From assembly GCA_037176885.1 (NCBI GenBank), contig JAWWNJ010000165.1, positions 310,001 to 374,000 of the forward strand: 64,000 nt of DNA. Direction: 5' to 3'. Shown here one piece after another: positions 29,060 through 40,327 of the stretch. The first letter of the stretch is position 1. Each line of letters starts with the position of its first letter. Both the position numbers and the translations under genes were made by a program. The DNA is from Favolaschia claudopus (taxonomy: Eukaryota > Basidiomycota > Agaricomycetes > Agaricales > Mycenaceae). The notes below the pieces were generated by a model, which did not search any database, had not been told where the DNA came from, and saw only the letters and a program-made list of their open reading frames with translations.

Positions 29060-29645
29060 TCACGCACTGTCACATAGTGTCAGTGTGTCACAGATAGCAA
29101 GCAAATGCGGAATTTGTGAACGCGGCTGCTTCTGCTAAGGAAATCTAGCACTTGGGGGAGGGACATATAGTGCATGTCAACCTCCCGAGCTCCTAAGATG
29201 TTGATTAACAATAACAAAACTTGTTCCTCGCTCGAGTCTCGAGATCTTTGTTTGGTGATGCTTATATTGGATTTCTCGGACGGACCCGACCAAGAGGCTG
29301 GGTCGAGGGGTTCATGTTATTTCTTTGATGCCCACCAGCTATACAATAGCAAGGGTATTTGTGTTCGGGAGTGAGCCAGCAAAGATATCTTGTCGGTTGC
29401 TTGTCGGTCATTGTGTCACTCTATGTCACATGGTGTGACAGATCACCGAAACCTGCCAGGATCTGACTATTGTGAGTGCGGCTGCTTTTGCTAAGGAATT
29501 TTGCGGGTGCTGGGACATTCATTCATACAATATGAGCCTCATGGGAGCTCAAGATGTTGATTAACAACTACAAGAAACTTTTCTGGTCGACTCTTACAGA
29601 TTCATGTTTGGTAGTGTTTATGAATTCAAATATTTGTTCGTTGAA
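29060..29645. repeat. Degenerate direct duplication, ~355-bp period
   Basis: 29060-29290 and 29410-29645 share GTCACATAGTGT/GTCACATGGTGTGAC, GCGGCTGCTT(C/T)TGCTAAGG and AAGATGTTGATTAACAA in the same order and spacing, with many differences elsewhere. It lies between the two genes of the candidate element. No coding content. 28900-29740 holds nothing else. Confidence 0.6.
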
Positions 29646-29744
29646 GCACTGGAGTTAGTATAGTTGCATAGAACGAGGCCAATAAGAGTCAAGAGTCGTG
29701 CTTAGAACTCAACAATATTATAGACAATTAACCAAATGCTAACT

Positions 29745-31996
29745 ATTTTGTAGAGAAAGAGCAAGACATTGATCAGCATTGAGCCGCCGTTTCTTCACCT
29801 TCACCGGTCCAGGTATGCTCGCATTCTCCTTATTTTCTTCACGTACCCGTTTACGGCTGGCGGCTACTTGCGCAAGCTGTGTCTGTAACTTCGCCGAAGC
29901 TGCATCAGTCAATTCGGGACGGCGTTGACCTTTGATTGGTGCTGGCATCAGACGACTCTTCAAGTCGCGTTCGGCGTAGTGGTCGGTAAGCGAAGGGTCG
30001 CCGAAACATGGAACTGCGCTACGAAGACATTAGTGTGCGGCGAGATCAGGAAAATATCTTCACATACATAGTCTTTTTACCGATGGTGACACGGTGAGCA
30101 TTACCGCAATATTCGAGGGGCCCAATCGCCACCTTCTTCGTGTTCTTGACTATGTGAGAGAAGAGCATGCGCTTGCGATCCTCCCCTTCGATAGGTGTGG
30201 GTTCTGCGCTATCCCTAGAGAATGAATCAATATCTGCGCAACAAGACTGAAATTCGATGGACGCACTCGAGAGCATCGACGCCTCGTGAATTAGCAGGGA
30301 ATGGAGTGATTGACCACAGTTGTTTGTCGTTGCGATATGTGTGAACCTTCCGATGGGGTAGCGAGTGAGAGGAGAAGTCGGAATCGCTCAGGAACAGTGG
30401 GGTGTAATGACCGGGACACAGAAACGTAGGCTGGTTGAATAAGCCTATAATAGAGTTACAAATGGTAAAAGATGAGCTGAATTACGAACCTTGCTCTTCG
30501 AAATATGTGGTCAGTGCGTCCGGCTCCTTCGGAACCTCACCGCCAAGCTGCTGCCACAGCTCCGAGCCGAAAATGAGGTGGCCAAGGTTCCGCTCTAGCA
30601 ATAACGCCGGACGAATATATGTCGGTTCGAAAACGTCATATAGAGTCTCGGTGTCATGGCGAACCCACTGGTCAGGCAGCTCCGAGCGCTCGGCGACTAA
30701 GTTCTATCGAATAGCACATAAGAAGCTCACAATGTCGGCAGGAAACGAGAACATACCGCGTATTCATCCACCAGTTCGGCCATTCTTACTGGGATCTTGC
30801 ACCTATCTTTTGCGTAGACATGAAGCCAGTTGATGTACCCGAGCCGCTGCTGTTTGGTTGGAGCAAGATAGCCATCGAGCATAGCTGGTTGAATTAATTT
30901 ACTGGAAAGTTATCAGGTATGTATGAATTGAAACCCGAGAAGCGTACTGAAGATCCTTCTCAGACTTGTCCAAAAATGTGACATAACCGCCACCAAAGCG
31001 CGCTGTACGAGAGGGACAGTCGAATAGCTCAGCTTCGGTCAGGAACGGCGAGAGCCCTAGTCCGAAAACATCACCGCCAGAACGAACAGATGAATTTGTC
31101 TACTCACCAGCGAGGAAGAAAATTTCGATCACTGTATAAACTCCGATGCCAAAAAAGACGTCGTTGGCAGCTCGTATTGCTTCGCAGGCGAGCCCATTGC
31201 GGTCCTGATCACGTCTACCGAGCATCCAGGTTGCCAAAGCCGATGGGAAGTCCCAGGAAGGACTACGGAAGTCAGATGCAGCAGCGGGAAGGTCGTCGCG
31301 TGAACATGCCCAAGTAGGCTGTGTATTGGTGTCAAAACCGATGTCTGTTGCAAACGGAATTCCTTACCTGAAAGACAAGGTCGTGGCTATGAAAGGCTAG
31401 GACATGGTCCTTGAATACGAGGGCCATTCCGCACGGAATTTGCGCAGCTAGAGCGAAGATTGAGTCTATGAAAGTGATGAACCAGACCATATTTACCTCT
31501 TTATTCACCACCTTAATCGATGATTCGTATGCGGCCCGAGACATCGGATGCGCCGAAGTGTGGGTCAAGAATTGAATCTGAAAGCAATGGAAAGGAAGAC
31601 AAGAAGACAAGAGAGACGAAATACCATTAAGAACAGACCCCCTAGATTCAAGATTATCCCTCTATAAGTGTATTCCATCCCGACCAAAGCCAACTCCCCG
31701 AGACGATTTGTAGCCTTCTTCTTCCCAGTGGTGCGCCACATGGGGGGGTAGACAGAGCCCTGAGACTTGTTGGTGCCGCGCTTGGCCGTGCACGAGGAGT
31801 CGATGGCATAGGGAAGGCCTTGATGAGCGGGATGAGACTTTGGGAACCGTTTCTGCTCCTTCTCCGTGGCGTCCATGTCGATCCGTTCGAGCGGTAAAGC
31901 ACCATCTTTGACGAGAATAGGCCCAAAGTATTCGTCACAGATGATGAATGAGCATTTGGCTTCTCTGGCCTCGGGCATTGGACGACGAGCAGCGGC
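29745..31996 (-). CDS. Multi-exon gene of unknown function
   Basis: At least eight exons read on the minus strand through short GT-AG introns. Exon A starts near 31996 (ARRPMPEAREAKCSFIICDEY) and ends LGGLFLM. The next exons read IQFLTHTSAHPMSRAAY, then PTWACSRDDLPAAASDF...MLGRRDQDRNGLACEAIRAAN, then LSPFLTEAELFDCPSRTARFGGGYVTF. They continue KLIQPAMLDGYLAP...INWLHVYAKDRCKIP, then NLVAERSELPDQWVRH...LGHLIFGSELWQQL. Next come LFNQPTFLCPGHYTPLFLSDSDF and MLFSHIVKN...LEYCGNAHRVTIGKK, and finally a basic tail to 29745. The joins preserve frame except the last one, which I could not settle. Similar sequences recur in Agaricomycete genomes as unannotated families, from memory and without a search. 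No catalytic motif is evident. The 5' end abuts a dispersed repeat at 32004 and may be truncated. Confidence 0.65.
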
Positions 31997-32003
31997 GATG
32001 ATC

Positions 32004-32148
32004 CTATACTTGAAAAGAGGGCCAGGCCATCAGTCGCGTGACTTTTGACAGAAAATCACGGGGTTTTGTCAACATCCTACAACACAACCGGCTGTCGAGA
32101 TGTTGAAACTCCACACGCGGTCCCCGGCGCCGCGCGCCGGCGAGTGCA
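32004..32148. repeat. Dispersed repeat, copy 2 (inverted relative to 6884-7020)
   Basis: Starts TATACTTGAAAAGAGGG and ends in the GC palindrome GGCGCCGCGCGCCGGCGAG. It sits immediately upstream of the first recognisable codon of the gene at 29745-31996. GC-rich sequence follows to 32290 (GGGGCGGAGCCCCGAC), possibly the rest of the same element. Confidence 0.65.
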
Positions 32149-32369
32149 GCGAGCGGCAGTGCGGCGCCGCGGGCAAGGAATCCAGCAAACAAAATCCAGG
32201 CGGGGTTTGGGGCGGAGCCCCGACAAGCTGGTGTACCCCCCGTAGGTAGGGACGCGAGCGCAGCGAGCCGGCCCTGCCGAAGGCGGGGTGCTTAAGCTTG
32301 TGAAGTCAAGAGAGGAAGATCAACAAACATCACGTGTGGATTCGCGCTGTCAATCAAGTTACGGCACCC

Positions 32370-32700
32370 GGTCCGAACAAGTTGCCGTCGTTGAGCGGTT
32401 GGTACATTTTAGCGTTGTCAGCTCAAAACGTTGTTGCTGGTTAGAGTTGTAGTCCGGAAACTTGTACCTAATTTAGTTGCTACCTAGGGAAGTTGTAGTT
32501 GCTTGCCTACCCTTCTAATGTTGTCAACCTGACATTTCGCAGTTGTCCCCTTGGAAAGTTGTAATCTCAAACGTTGCGCTCCATCCAAGTTGTGGTCAAG
32601 TCGGTTGTGTGCCCACAAAGTTGTTAACCCTTTGAGTTGCCAATATTTTTTCTTCAAAATGTCCCTAGTTGCCGCTAATTTACTCAAAAAAAGGTCAAGT
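32370..32700. repeat. AAGTTGT-motif array, right (inverse of 26834-27150)
   Basis: A dozen or more AAGTTGT, AGTTGT and ACGTTGT words at 15-30 bp spacing, all in the orientation opposite to the left array. Confidence 0.8.
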
Positions 32701-32728
32701 TGTCGATTTTGAATTTTTATACAGTATA

Positions 32729-33760
32729 TGTGCCATACAGCTTTCCGGCCAATTCAAAGTGCTGGGTCAACGAAAAGACTTCCGAAACAGCGACTCTGAC
32801 CATCAATACCAAGGGCTTTGGAAAATCCGATATTTATACACCTCAAATCATGGAACTACCATTCATTTTGAGTAGGTGGGTCTTTCTCAGCCAACGCTGT
32901 GGCGAGAGCTGGAGTCGAGGACATGGGCTGAGTAGGAATGGATTCCGTCCCATGCACTGTGAGAAGTATTTGTCATGAAATTCAAGATCACCGTCTTGTT
33001 CAAGATTCCTGATGTTTCGTTAGGATACACGTCATGGATTTTGGATGGTCTGGCATAGTCTAGATTTAAGCTGTAGAGGCGAGTACGAGTCGCCTCGGAG
33101 TTTGAATTCTTTGATGGGTTCATATGCTGCCCTATACCGACCACCAATTCCCAGTGATTACCCTTGGACATGTATATTTCGAGTCTTGTGAGGCTCTCCA
33201 AATTTTTTCACGGATTTTAGGAGACGAAATGTGGGTGAACTATGTCGTTCTTTCTGGCCTTTTTCTCGCTATAATTGATGGGGTTGATGGCTCGGCGTTG
33301 TAAAGGCCACAAAGTTTCAACTCCGAGGCGACTCGTACTCGCCTCTACAGCTTAATTCCAGCCTCTCTTGTATTGAATGATCTGAACGACTATCTTCAGA
33401 TTTCACGTCCCCCATACAAGAGAGGCTGAAACGAGCCTAGGTCTGGCAGACCAAGGGGATTGGCAAAAGGTGATCTCATCAGTCACATGTCTCCTCATTC
33501 TCTTCGTCTCGCCCACCTCCGCACATTGCGCTTTTGGCGCGGCGACCTCCGTCTCTTTGAGACTTTCCCTTGTCCAGTCCCCCTCCATGACCTGAGTCTC
33601 GTCCCCTGCTACTAGTTTTCTCCCCCCGTCGCTGTCATCCCTCTTTTCTCGTGTTTTTCTCCGCCTTTCTTCTGGGTGCTCACCGCCGCTCTCCTCGTCT
33701 TCTCCCCCCACCTTCGGCTGGTCGACCTCGATGCCTTCTCTTCGGCCCCTCCCCAGACTT
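32729..33760. other. No gene; contains a 36-bp perfect inverted repeat
   Basis: AAGCTGTAGAGGCGAGTACG begins a 36-bp block near 33069 whose exact complement lies near 33317-33353, about 210 bp apart. This is a small foldback element or MITE without a clear target duplication. The remainder (33400-33760) is probably the decayed upstream part of the DIRS-like gag. Confidence 0.5.
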
Positions 33761-33769
33761 ATCAATGTT

Positions 33770-34545
33770 GATGGTTTCTTGCGCTGGGGGACCCCCGACC
33801 GGGGACCATGGACGCCTCCAAACGATGGTAGAATCTTGATGATTGCTGGGGCTCCAGTGCGTACACAGATCTGTTGGGGCCACAACCGCGTTGGGGGTTG
33901 CTGAGATGGTCGACGTCGATGTCCTCGTCGCCATGTCTGCTCTCATTGTGGAGAGCGTGCCCATATCGCACCCTTCATGCCCTCGTCGTATGTCAACGCC
34001 CCCAGATGTGGCTCGCCTATTCCGCCTCAGGAAAATCCCCCTGCTGGCGTGTTAGTGAAGCCGGGTGAGCGAGGGGGAGATGCTTCTGGCTCTCCTCGCT
34101 CGGAATCGAGCAGGGAAGTCTTGTCTCCCCCATCATCATCTGCCAAAATTGTGGAATCTGACCATGCTCCTACTTTTGAGGTGCTACCACCACCACTGCT
34201 TCCTCCAGCACCACCCTAATACAGACCTCCTCTTTCCGCTCACGACTCCTCATTCAAAGCCAATGCCGCCCTCAAAGCTGCACGGCTTGGCGCACGCCCC
34301 TCATTGATTACCCAGATCAGGTGTTTGCTGAGACCCTCGTCTCTGCCATCCGCCATGGTGTCCTTCTAGGTGTGGATCCTGCGCGTATGCCTCCTCCCTC
34401 TTCCTCTGCCCCTGTCCCTCTTCCTTCTGCACTTGCATTTCCCGAGACAGTAGATAAAGACATTGCTCACGAGATTTCTCTGGGGCGTATTGTCGATATC
34501 ACAGACTCTGCTGTGAAGCCTGTCCTGTCCCCCGCTAGGCTCCGT
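33770..34545 (+). pseudogene. Decayed Gag of a DIRS/Ngaro-like element
   Basis: The + strand reads a Ngaro/DIRS-type Gag C-terminus: QICWGHNRVGGC, a stop codon, then RCPRRHVCSHCGERAHIAPF. This is the same order as the CCCH plus knuckle of the intact Ngaro Gag in this window (CRMGDKCSRRHVCIACQGAHPAHAC). Downstream sequence is Pro/Ser-rich (PPSSSAKIVE, VLPPPLLPPAPP) and then RT N-terminal (LVSAIRHGVLLGV, DKDIAHEISLGRIVDI). In-frame stops and a frameshift near 34545 separate it from the RT. Confidence 0.6.
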
Positions 34546-35877
34546 ACCCAAGAAATATAGTGAGAAGCGTCGTCGTATCCATCATCTCTCGTACCCTCCT
34601 GGCTCATCCGTCAACGACGCTATCCCAGCGGAGTTTGGCCATCTGGTGTATGAGGCTGTCATGGGGGCGATTGAGCGCATCCGGCAGGCTGGCGAACGGT
34701 CTTTCCTTTACAAGGCAGACCTTGAGGCGGCTTTTAGGCATATTCTTATTCACCTTGATCATATACACCTGATGGGCTTTGAGTGGTTGAGGCGTTTATT
34801 CCTCGACATCTTCCTGCCCTTTGGGGTTCGTACGGGACCCCGCATCTACAATTACTTTGCGGAGGCCCATCACTGGGTCCTCCTCTCTCGGGATGAGGTC
34901 ATGGCACTTATTCAGCACTACCTAGATGATTGGCTCAATGTCACCCCCGCTTCCAAGGGTGTGGAGTATGCTCGTCATGGTCGTGCTGTCTTCCGGGCGG
35001 TTGCGGAGGAGCTAGGCTTCTCAATCTCCAGCGACAAGGAGGAGGGTCCGACCCACTGCCTTGAGTTCCTTGGCATTGAGCTGGACACCATTGCTATGCA
35101 GGCTCGTTTGCCCAAAGATAAGCTTGCTCGCCTCCTTGTCTTTCTGGATGGGTGCCTGTCTCGTCGGACTGCCAGCTACCATGACCTGGAGAAACTCTGT
35201 GGCCATCTCGTCTTTGCTCAGTCAGTGATTCCCGTTGGACGATTCTTCACCCGCCGAATCCGGGACTTCGTGGGCGCCTTTCACTTCTCCCCCGTCACCA
35301 GCGCCGCCGTCTCCCTTCCTCTGCTCGACTCAATATTGCGTGGTGGAACACCTTCCTCCCGTCTTTCAATGGCATTTTCGCCATTGGACCCCCGCGTCCC
35401 ACCATCGAGATCTTCACGGATGCTAGTGGTAAGCTGAGTTTGGGCGGTTACTGGGGAGGTGGTGACCTTTTCTTCACTGAACCTGTCCCGGTGAAGTATG
35501 AACGCCATCCGATCCATTGGAAGGAGATGCGTGCTGTGCTACGGGCAGCGGAGGTCTGGGGTCACTGTTGGGCTGGGTTGGAGGTTATCTTTCGTATTGA
35601 TAACGAGGCCATCTCTACCTGTCTGCAGTCTGGCTCTATTGATCATCCTCCTACCCAAGCTCTTTTCCGCCAGTTCGCTCTCCTTGCCGTTCAGAAGGAC
35701 TTCACTTTCCGCCCTGTCTGGATCCCAACAGACGACAATTCCGTAGCAGATGCCCTTTCCAGGTTCCGGTGGCTCACGCTAGCAAAGCTGTATCCCCACT
35801 GGCCCCTCCCCAAGTCCGGTACCCGCCCTGCCCGTGTCGCTGTCACTGCCCCCTCTATTGTCATTGTGCGTTCCTAG
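34546..35877 (+). pseudogene. DIRS/Ngaro-like RT-RNase H, two or more frameshifts
   Basis: After the shift near 34545 the frame reads VPKKYSEKRRRIHHLSYPPG, then LYKADLEAAFRHI (motif A), LPFGVRTGPRIYNYF (motif B), QHYLDDWLNV (motif C, YLDD), CLEFLGIELD. A second shift near 35320 is needed to reach ARLNIAWWNTFLPS and the RNase H IEIFTDASGKLSLGGYW, HWKEMRAVL, FRIDNEA and VADALSRF. No tyrosine recombinase and no split repeats follow, so only the gag-RT-RH part survives. It is clearly a different family from the element at 16183-20635. Confidence 0.85.
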
Positions 35878-37390
35878 CACCCCTGCCCCTCTCCCCCTTC
35901 CTCCCCTCCTCTCCCCTCCTCTCCCCTTGTTGCTGTTCATTCCCCTCATTTTCTTGTGGAGCCTGTGGCGCTTCACCCTGTCTTCGCCCGCCTGTGGCTG
36001 CTTCATGGTGAGCTGTTGGTTGTGGGCTGCCTTGGCTCCCTCGCCTTTGGGCGGAGTGCAGCGAGCTTCGTTTTGAAGTTCATGCCCAATATGTCATACG
36101 AATCCTCTCTCTCGTGAAGCTCAGGCCAATCCCAAGACTGGTTTCATGATGCTCCAAAACTTTTAAAAGTTACAAGGTGTGATACCGCACTCATATTCAA
36201 CTGTGGGATCACATGACAGGATCATGCATCTAATTCAAATTCTCTTTCAAAAAGTGACATAAAAATCTTGAACCTGCATTCACGACAAAACATCACGAAT
36301 TTCGGCCTGGAAGAACCAGCAAATTTTCGTTCAAGTCCTGCGGCCGAGCTGCCGAGTCAATGACGTCACTTACAGCATTGCTCCACATCCGCAGCACACA
36401 TATACTGCGGCCGCTCACGATGCCTCTTGTCTCCCCCCCCCCAGACCTCCAAGTCACCATCGTAGAGCGCCGCCGCCGCCGCCGCTCTCGCCAACACACT
36501 CTGCTGTAACGGACCACGCCTCCTTACCCACGTCACCGCCCTCTAAGATCAATCCACGAGCTAGATCTCTCTGCAGTGCGCAAGACTCTCAAAGGATTAA
36601 GAGGTGGCGAAGGATGAGCCGGGATGAAGTGGTTGGGCAGGGTATTATTGTGAGTGATACTGCGAGAGTGCATTGCAGCTCATTACAGTCGTCACTGCCT
36701 AAACCCATACCCCTCGGTGGGGCAAAAAAAAGTATGGGTTATGAGGGTTTTATGGGTTATCGCAGGTAAATATCACGTAATTTGGGCACTTTTACACTGT
36801 AAACCGAGGAAAATTTGCCCCCAAGATCATGGGTTATGGGGAAGTACAGGTATGGGTTATGACAGTGACGACTGTAATGCCTTTCCCTGTCGTGGTAATT
36901 TAGCTCCTTGACGACGACAGAGCATGCAATGATCTGTCTAACCCGGTGAGTTGCTTCCCTTTTCTACCCCTTTTCCATTCTCCGTAGTGTTTCCGAGCCA
37001 CGCAAGCTGTTAAAGTACCGCTGATCGTGATGGTGGCGAGATTTTTGAAGGTCAGAATGTTATTATACTAGTAGTACTGCAACTGTATTGTCCGGTACTT
37101 GAAATATATCCTGTTTTATACCTCTTCCATATGGAGTTTCATAAGGAGTAAGGCGTCGGGATAGCTGGCTAGCGCTTCGGTGGTACTTCCGGGCGAATCA
37201 TTACGAAGATCATGACAAAATGTCATGAAAAAACGTTAGGAACGGGCCCGGGCTCATTGTAACTGGTTACTGTTGGCACTTCGATGACAACATTCTGGGG
37301 AAATTCTCGCTAAATAATATAACTGAATATAGCCTCAAACCTTGCTTTGAATGCTTGGGTCCAAGGAAAATGAGAGGAAATCAGAAGAGT
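35878..37390. other. Non-coding with one MITE
   Basis: Pyrimidine-rich just after the RNase H (35880-35960), then no gene. It includes the MITE at 36686-36874 and a short (GGC)n-like tract at 36464-36485. Confidence 0.35.
36686..36874. mobile_element. Small MITE (189 bp), TA target
   Basis: Ends CAGTCGTCACTG and complement, with TA at 36684-36685 and 36875-36876. The outer homology extends to CATTACAG/CTGTAATG, and an inner inverted AACCCATAC/GTATGGGTT follows. GGGTTATG words repeat inside. No coding. Confidence 0.75.
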
Positions 37391-38060
37391 GACTCACAAT
37401 TTCGTTTCCAAGCTAATATTGACATTGATCACGACGTCCCGGGGCAACAGCGAAGAAAAAAAAACACCATAAGAGAATATACAGCTTCAAATTGATGTTT
37501 GCAATGCTTGAGATCAGAGGAAACGAGTAGAAATTGGAAGAGAAACTTACATTTCTGTTTTGATGCTCATATTGATGGCAATCATTGAGCGCGGCGTTCC
37601 CGGGACAGCGCCGCACAAACAAGCAGCATGAAGAGCTAGAAAGGTCTAAAACAACGCCGGGTAGGCTTTAGTTGAGGGGAAATTGAAAGAGAGACATACA
37701 TTTTTGGTTTGAAGCTGATATTGATGGTAGTCATCGAGCGCGGCGTCCCCGGGACAGCACCGCACAAACGGACAGCAGAAAAATCTAGAGAGGTCTAAAA
37801 CGACGCCGGGTACGCTTGAGTTCAAGGGAAACGAGCGGAAATTGAAAGAGAAATTTAGATTTTTGTTTTAATGCTTTCATGTTGATCAGGGTGGTAGAGC
37901 GTGACATTCTCGAGACGAAACCAGAAGATCCGGGGAAGGAAAGGGTTGGGGGAGATCTGAGCAAGGCTGGGCGTGTTTGAATTGGAAGGGAAACAGCAGA
38001 GAGTGAATGAGAAACTTGAGGCTGTATTTTTCAAGTTAATGGTGTCGTGTTGATTGAAGT
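37390..38060. repeat. Degenerate tandem repeat, ~140-160 bp period, 4-5 units
   Basis: Each unit carries a GAAA(C/T)TTA-ATTT-TGTTTTGATGCT-ATATTGATGG-CAT(C/T)GAGCG series, then CCGGGACAGC(G/A)CCGCACAAAC and GGTCTAAAAC(A/G)ACGCCGGGTA. The unit starts are near 37391, 37551, 37693, 37850 and 38010. The middle units are most alike. Confidence 0.7.
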
Positions 38061-39106
38061 AGTGATGGCGCTCCCGAGCAATCAGTTTGTAGGCATATGT
38101 GTTGCCAGATCAAATGGAGGACGGGGAGGTTATTCGCAATGGAAGGGATCTGCCGTCGAGAGAGACGAGAATGGAATTCATTTTTGCTGCAAAATTCTGA
38201 AAGTTGTCGAGGTCGGATTTCCGGTGTAAAATAGTGTTCTAGAATCCCGGAGAGTGAAGCATAGCAACAGATTATCGAGGTTTGAGCTTGTAAGCTTTGT
38301 AATTTGGAGTGCACCAGAGTGCACCGCGGCGCGGGAGAGTGGAAATTGACGCGTCATAGCGACGTGGGAGAGGATTACAGTAAGTCGCCGGAGGTTGCCG
38401 GCAGATAATCACCTTTCGATTATCTCGTCTGTTATCTTGAAAACGATTGGCTGACCCATGTCCAAATGAGGACTACACCCCGTTTAGACTTGGGACACGG
38501 AAATCACCGCAACAACATGGGAGCCTTGGTTTGCGCAATACAAAGCTGTTTCATTCGAAATTCGAACGCGGGGACCCTTGTAATACAAATTGAAATCTTC
38601 TCTCTTTTTCTCCCTTTTCTCTCTTTTTTCTCTCCCTTTTTTTCAATTTTTCTCCTTTCTCTCAACCGACATGGGACATGGGCCCACAGTCGTTAGGAAT
38701 TTCAGGACCCCGGATCATAACGTTGCGTCATGAAATCAGACAAAAGATCATGAAATTCAACACAAATGACGACGAAATACCTAACACAAGGTCCTGAACA
38801 ACATCATGAATTTCAAAACCTTCCCTCTGCACACTGACCGCGTCATCAAGAAGGAGAGATTTGGTCCTAGCGCGACACTCGCTCCTGGCGTCACCCTCAC
38901 AAGACCCTCGACACAGAATGTCGTGGACGGCTTACCAACCTCGAACCCACCATCAAACACTGGCACTGTGCAGTAGTGGAGTCTGGTTCCCTTGTCCCCA
39001 CATGAAGTGGGGGTTCGGGAGACCTCGGGCGTCGAACGCCCGACTGTCCCTAATAGGTAGTGACCAGGGGCATTGTGACATCTCATTCCCACTGCCTGTG
39101 AGACTG
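38061..39106. other. No recognised gene
   Basis: Contains a CT-rich tract (about 38590-38665). Several CATGAAATTCA/TGAATTTCATG words near 38728-38810 may be inverted-repeat remnants. Confidence 0.3.
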
Positions 39107-39410
39107 AGCAAAAAAGGCTCTTGTATGGTGGGGGACGTGACTTCATGTCACGCCGCAATTTTTGGAATTTTGACCTGAAACTCGGCCCAATCGACTTGGA
39201 ATACCGGCCGTTTTCTTGGACCGTGGGAACTTTTTGATGGGAAATGGCCAAATTTTCGCTGGAAAAACAACATTTAAAAATACAGTTCAACATCTCATAA
39301 TGCATACGTTCATAATGCATAAAGCTCATTTTGCATCAACTTTTGGGGTTCACCTAGGTCCACCGACTTGGTAGGCGGGGGATTTATGCATTTTACTCAT
39401 TTTGCATTTA
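39107..39410. repeat. Dispersed repeat, copy 1 of an inverted pair
   Basis: About 304 bp nearly identical to the reverse complement of 41867-42170. One edge is AGCAAAAAAGGCTCTTGTAT and the other AAATGCAAAATGAGTAAAAT. No gene. Confidence 0.9.
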
Positions 39411-39469
39411 CACATATGTACAGTAGGGTACATCTGGAAACGCATTTTCACAAAATAGAGACTCGATGT

Positions 39470-40150
39470 CTGTACTAGACTCTCACAGACAAGCAGACGG
39501 TTGTAGACAAGGCACAGACCGAGACGCAGGCGACAGACCACCGTAGACAATGGGTTAAGCGATAGACACTGGTCTCCGCATGGCGCACTTGCCGTCACCA
39601 CTTGATGCGACATCGACAAGCTCTTATATCCGTCCGCTTCCGTCCGCCTCGGTCCTTTCCCTCACAATAGTTTCTCTAAGTCCCTTGCCGACGTATGAAT
39701 TGGCTGGCAGTATAAAAGGGTGTCGCACCTTGCTGCCATTCCCTGCTCTTCCCCCCTCCCGTTTTCATCTCAACTCACAGCTGCTTCTTGGTTGGCAGAG
39801 CACACATGTATGCCCCGTATATCTAGCACTCTCTCAATTATATTATATTTTTTCACCATTACTTTCGTCGCGCCCCATTACAATCCGAAGGAAATTTCAG
39901 GCAACAAGATCCACGAAACAACGAGAACACGATATTTTGATTGACCGGATGTAAATTACGAGACGGTCTTCTACGCTGGTCTATGTGTCTGTCGGCTAAT
40001 TTTTCTCTATCGGCTAATTTATGTCTATCGTTCTGCAAGTGTCTGCCATAGAAACGGCGTGTCTGCCCCACTCTAGCACAGACAGGGGCCTTTCTGTGGG
40101 TCTGCGGTGTCTGCGGTGTCTGCCGCAGACCACTGCAGACATCTGTCGTT
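39470..40150. repeat. CAGAC / GTCTG word clusters in opposite orientation
   Basis: 39470-39580 has about ten (A/T)AGAC or CAGAC words. 39975-40150 has a similar number of GTCTG/GTCTA words, i.e. the reverse orientation, around a 400-bp core without gene. This resembles subterminal motifs at the two ends of a small DNA element. Confidence 0.45.
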
Positions 40151-40327
40151 TTCCAGATGTAGTGATCTACCACCTGCCAAAGCGCCAATTCCGCACAAAG
40201 CCCCTCCCGCTTCTAGCTACTCTGGTGACGACGACTACAATCTGGACTATGTTGATGAAGCAGTACCCGAGGACCACGAGGAAGAAGAAGATCAAGACGG
40301 GCTGGTGGAGACCCAGTACTCAGGCGA

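Larger units (their letters stand above)
26791..32728 (-). mobile_element. Candidate unclassified large element with ACAACTT arrays
   Basis: TATACTGTATA at 26791-26801 faces TATACAGTATA at 32718-32728, an 11-bp inverted repeat, and both lie next to a related TTAAATTAG-like block. Inside each end lies an array of an ACAACTT motif: direct at 26834-27150, inverted (AAGTTGT) at 32370-32700. The interior holds two minus-strand genes of unknown function. The repeat at 32004-32148 lies near the 5' end of the larger gene. Subterminal motif arrays are typical of several DNA transposon superfamilies. No recombinase or DDE motif was recognised and no target duplication longer than TA is clear, so the element status is inference. 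Confidence 0.45.

Noticed and set aside
36700..36870. Telomere-like GGGTTA repeats
   Set aside because: Words are GGGTTATG at irregular spacing inside a small MITE, not tandem TTAGGG units.
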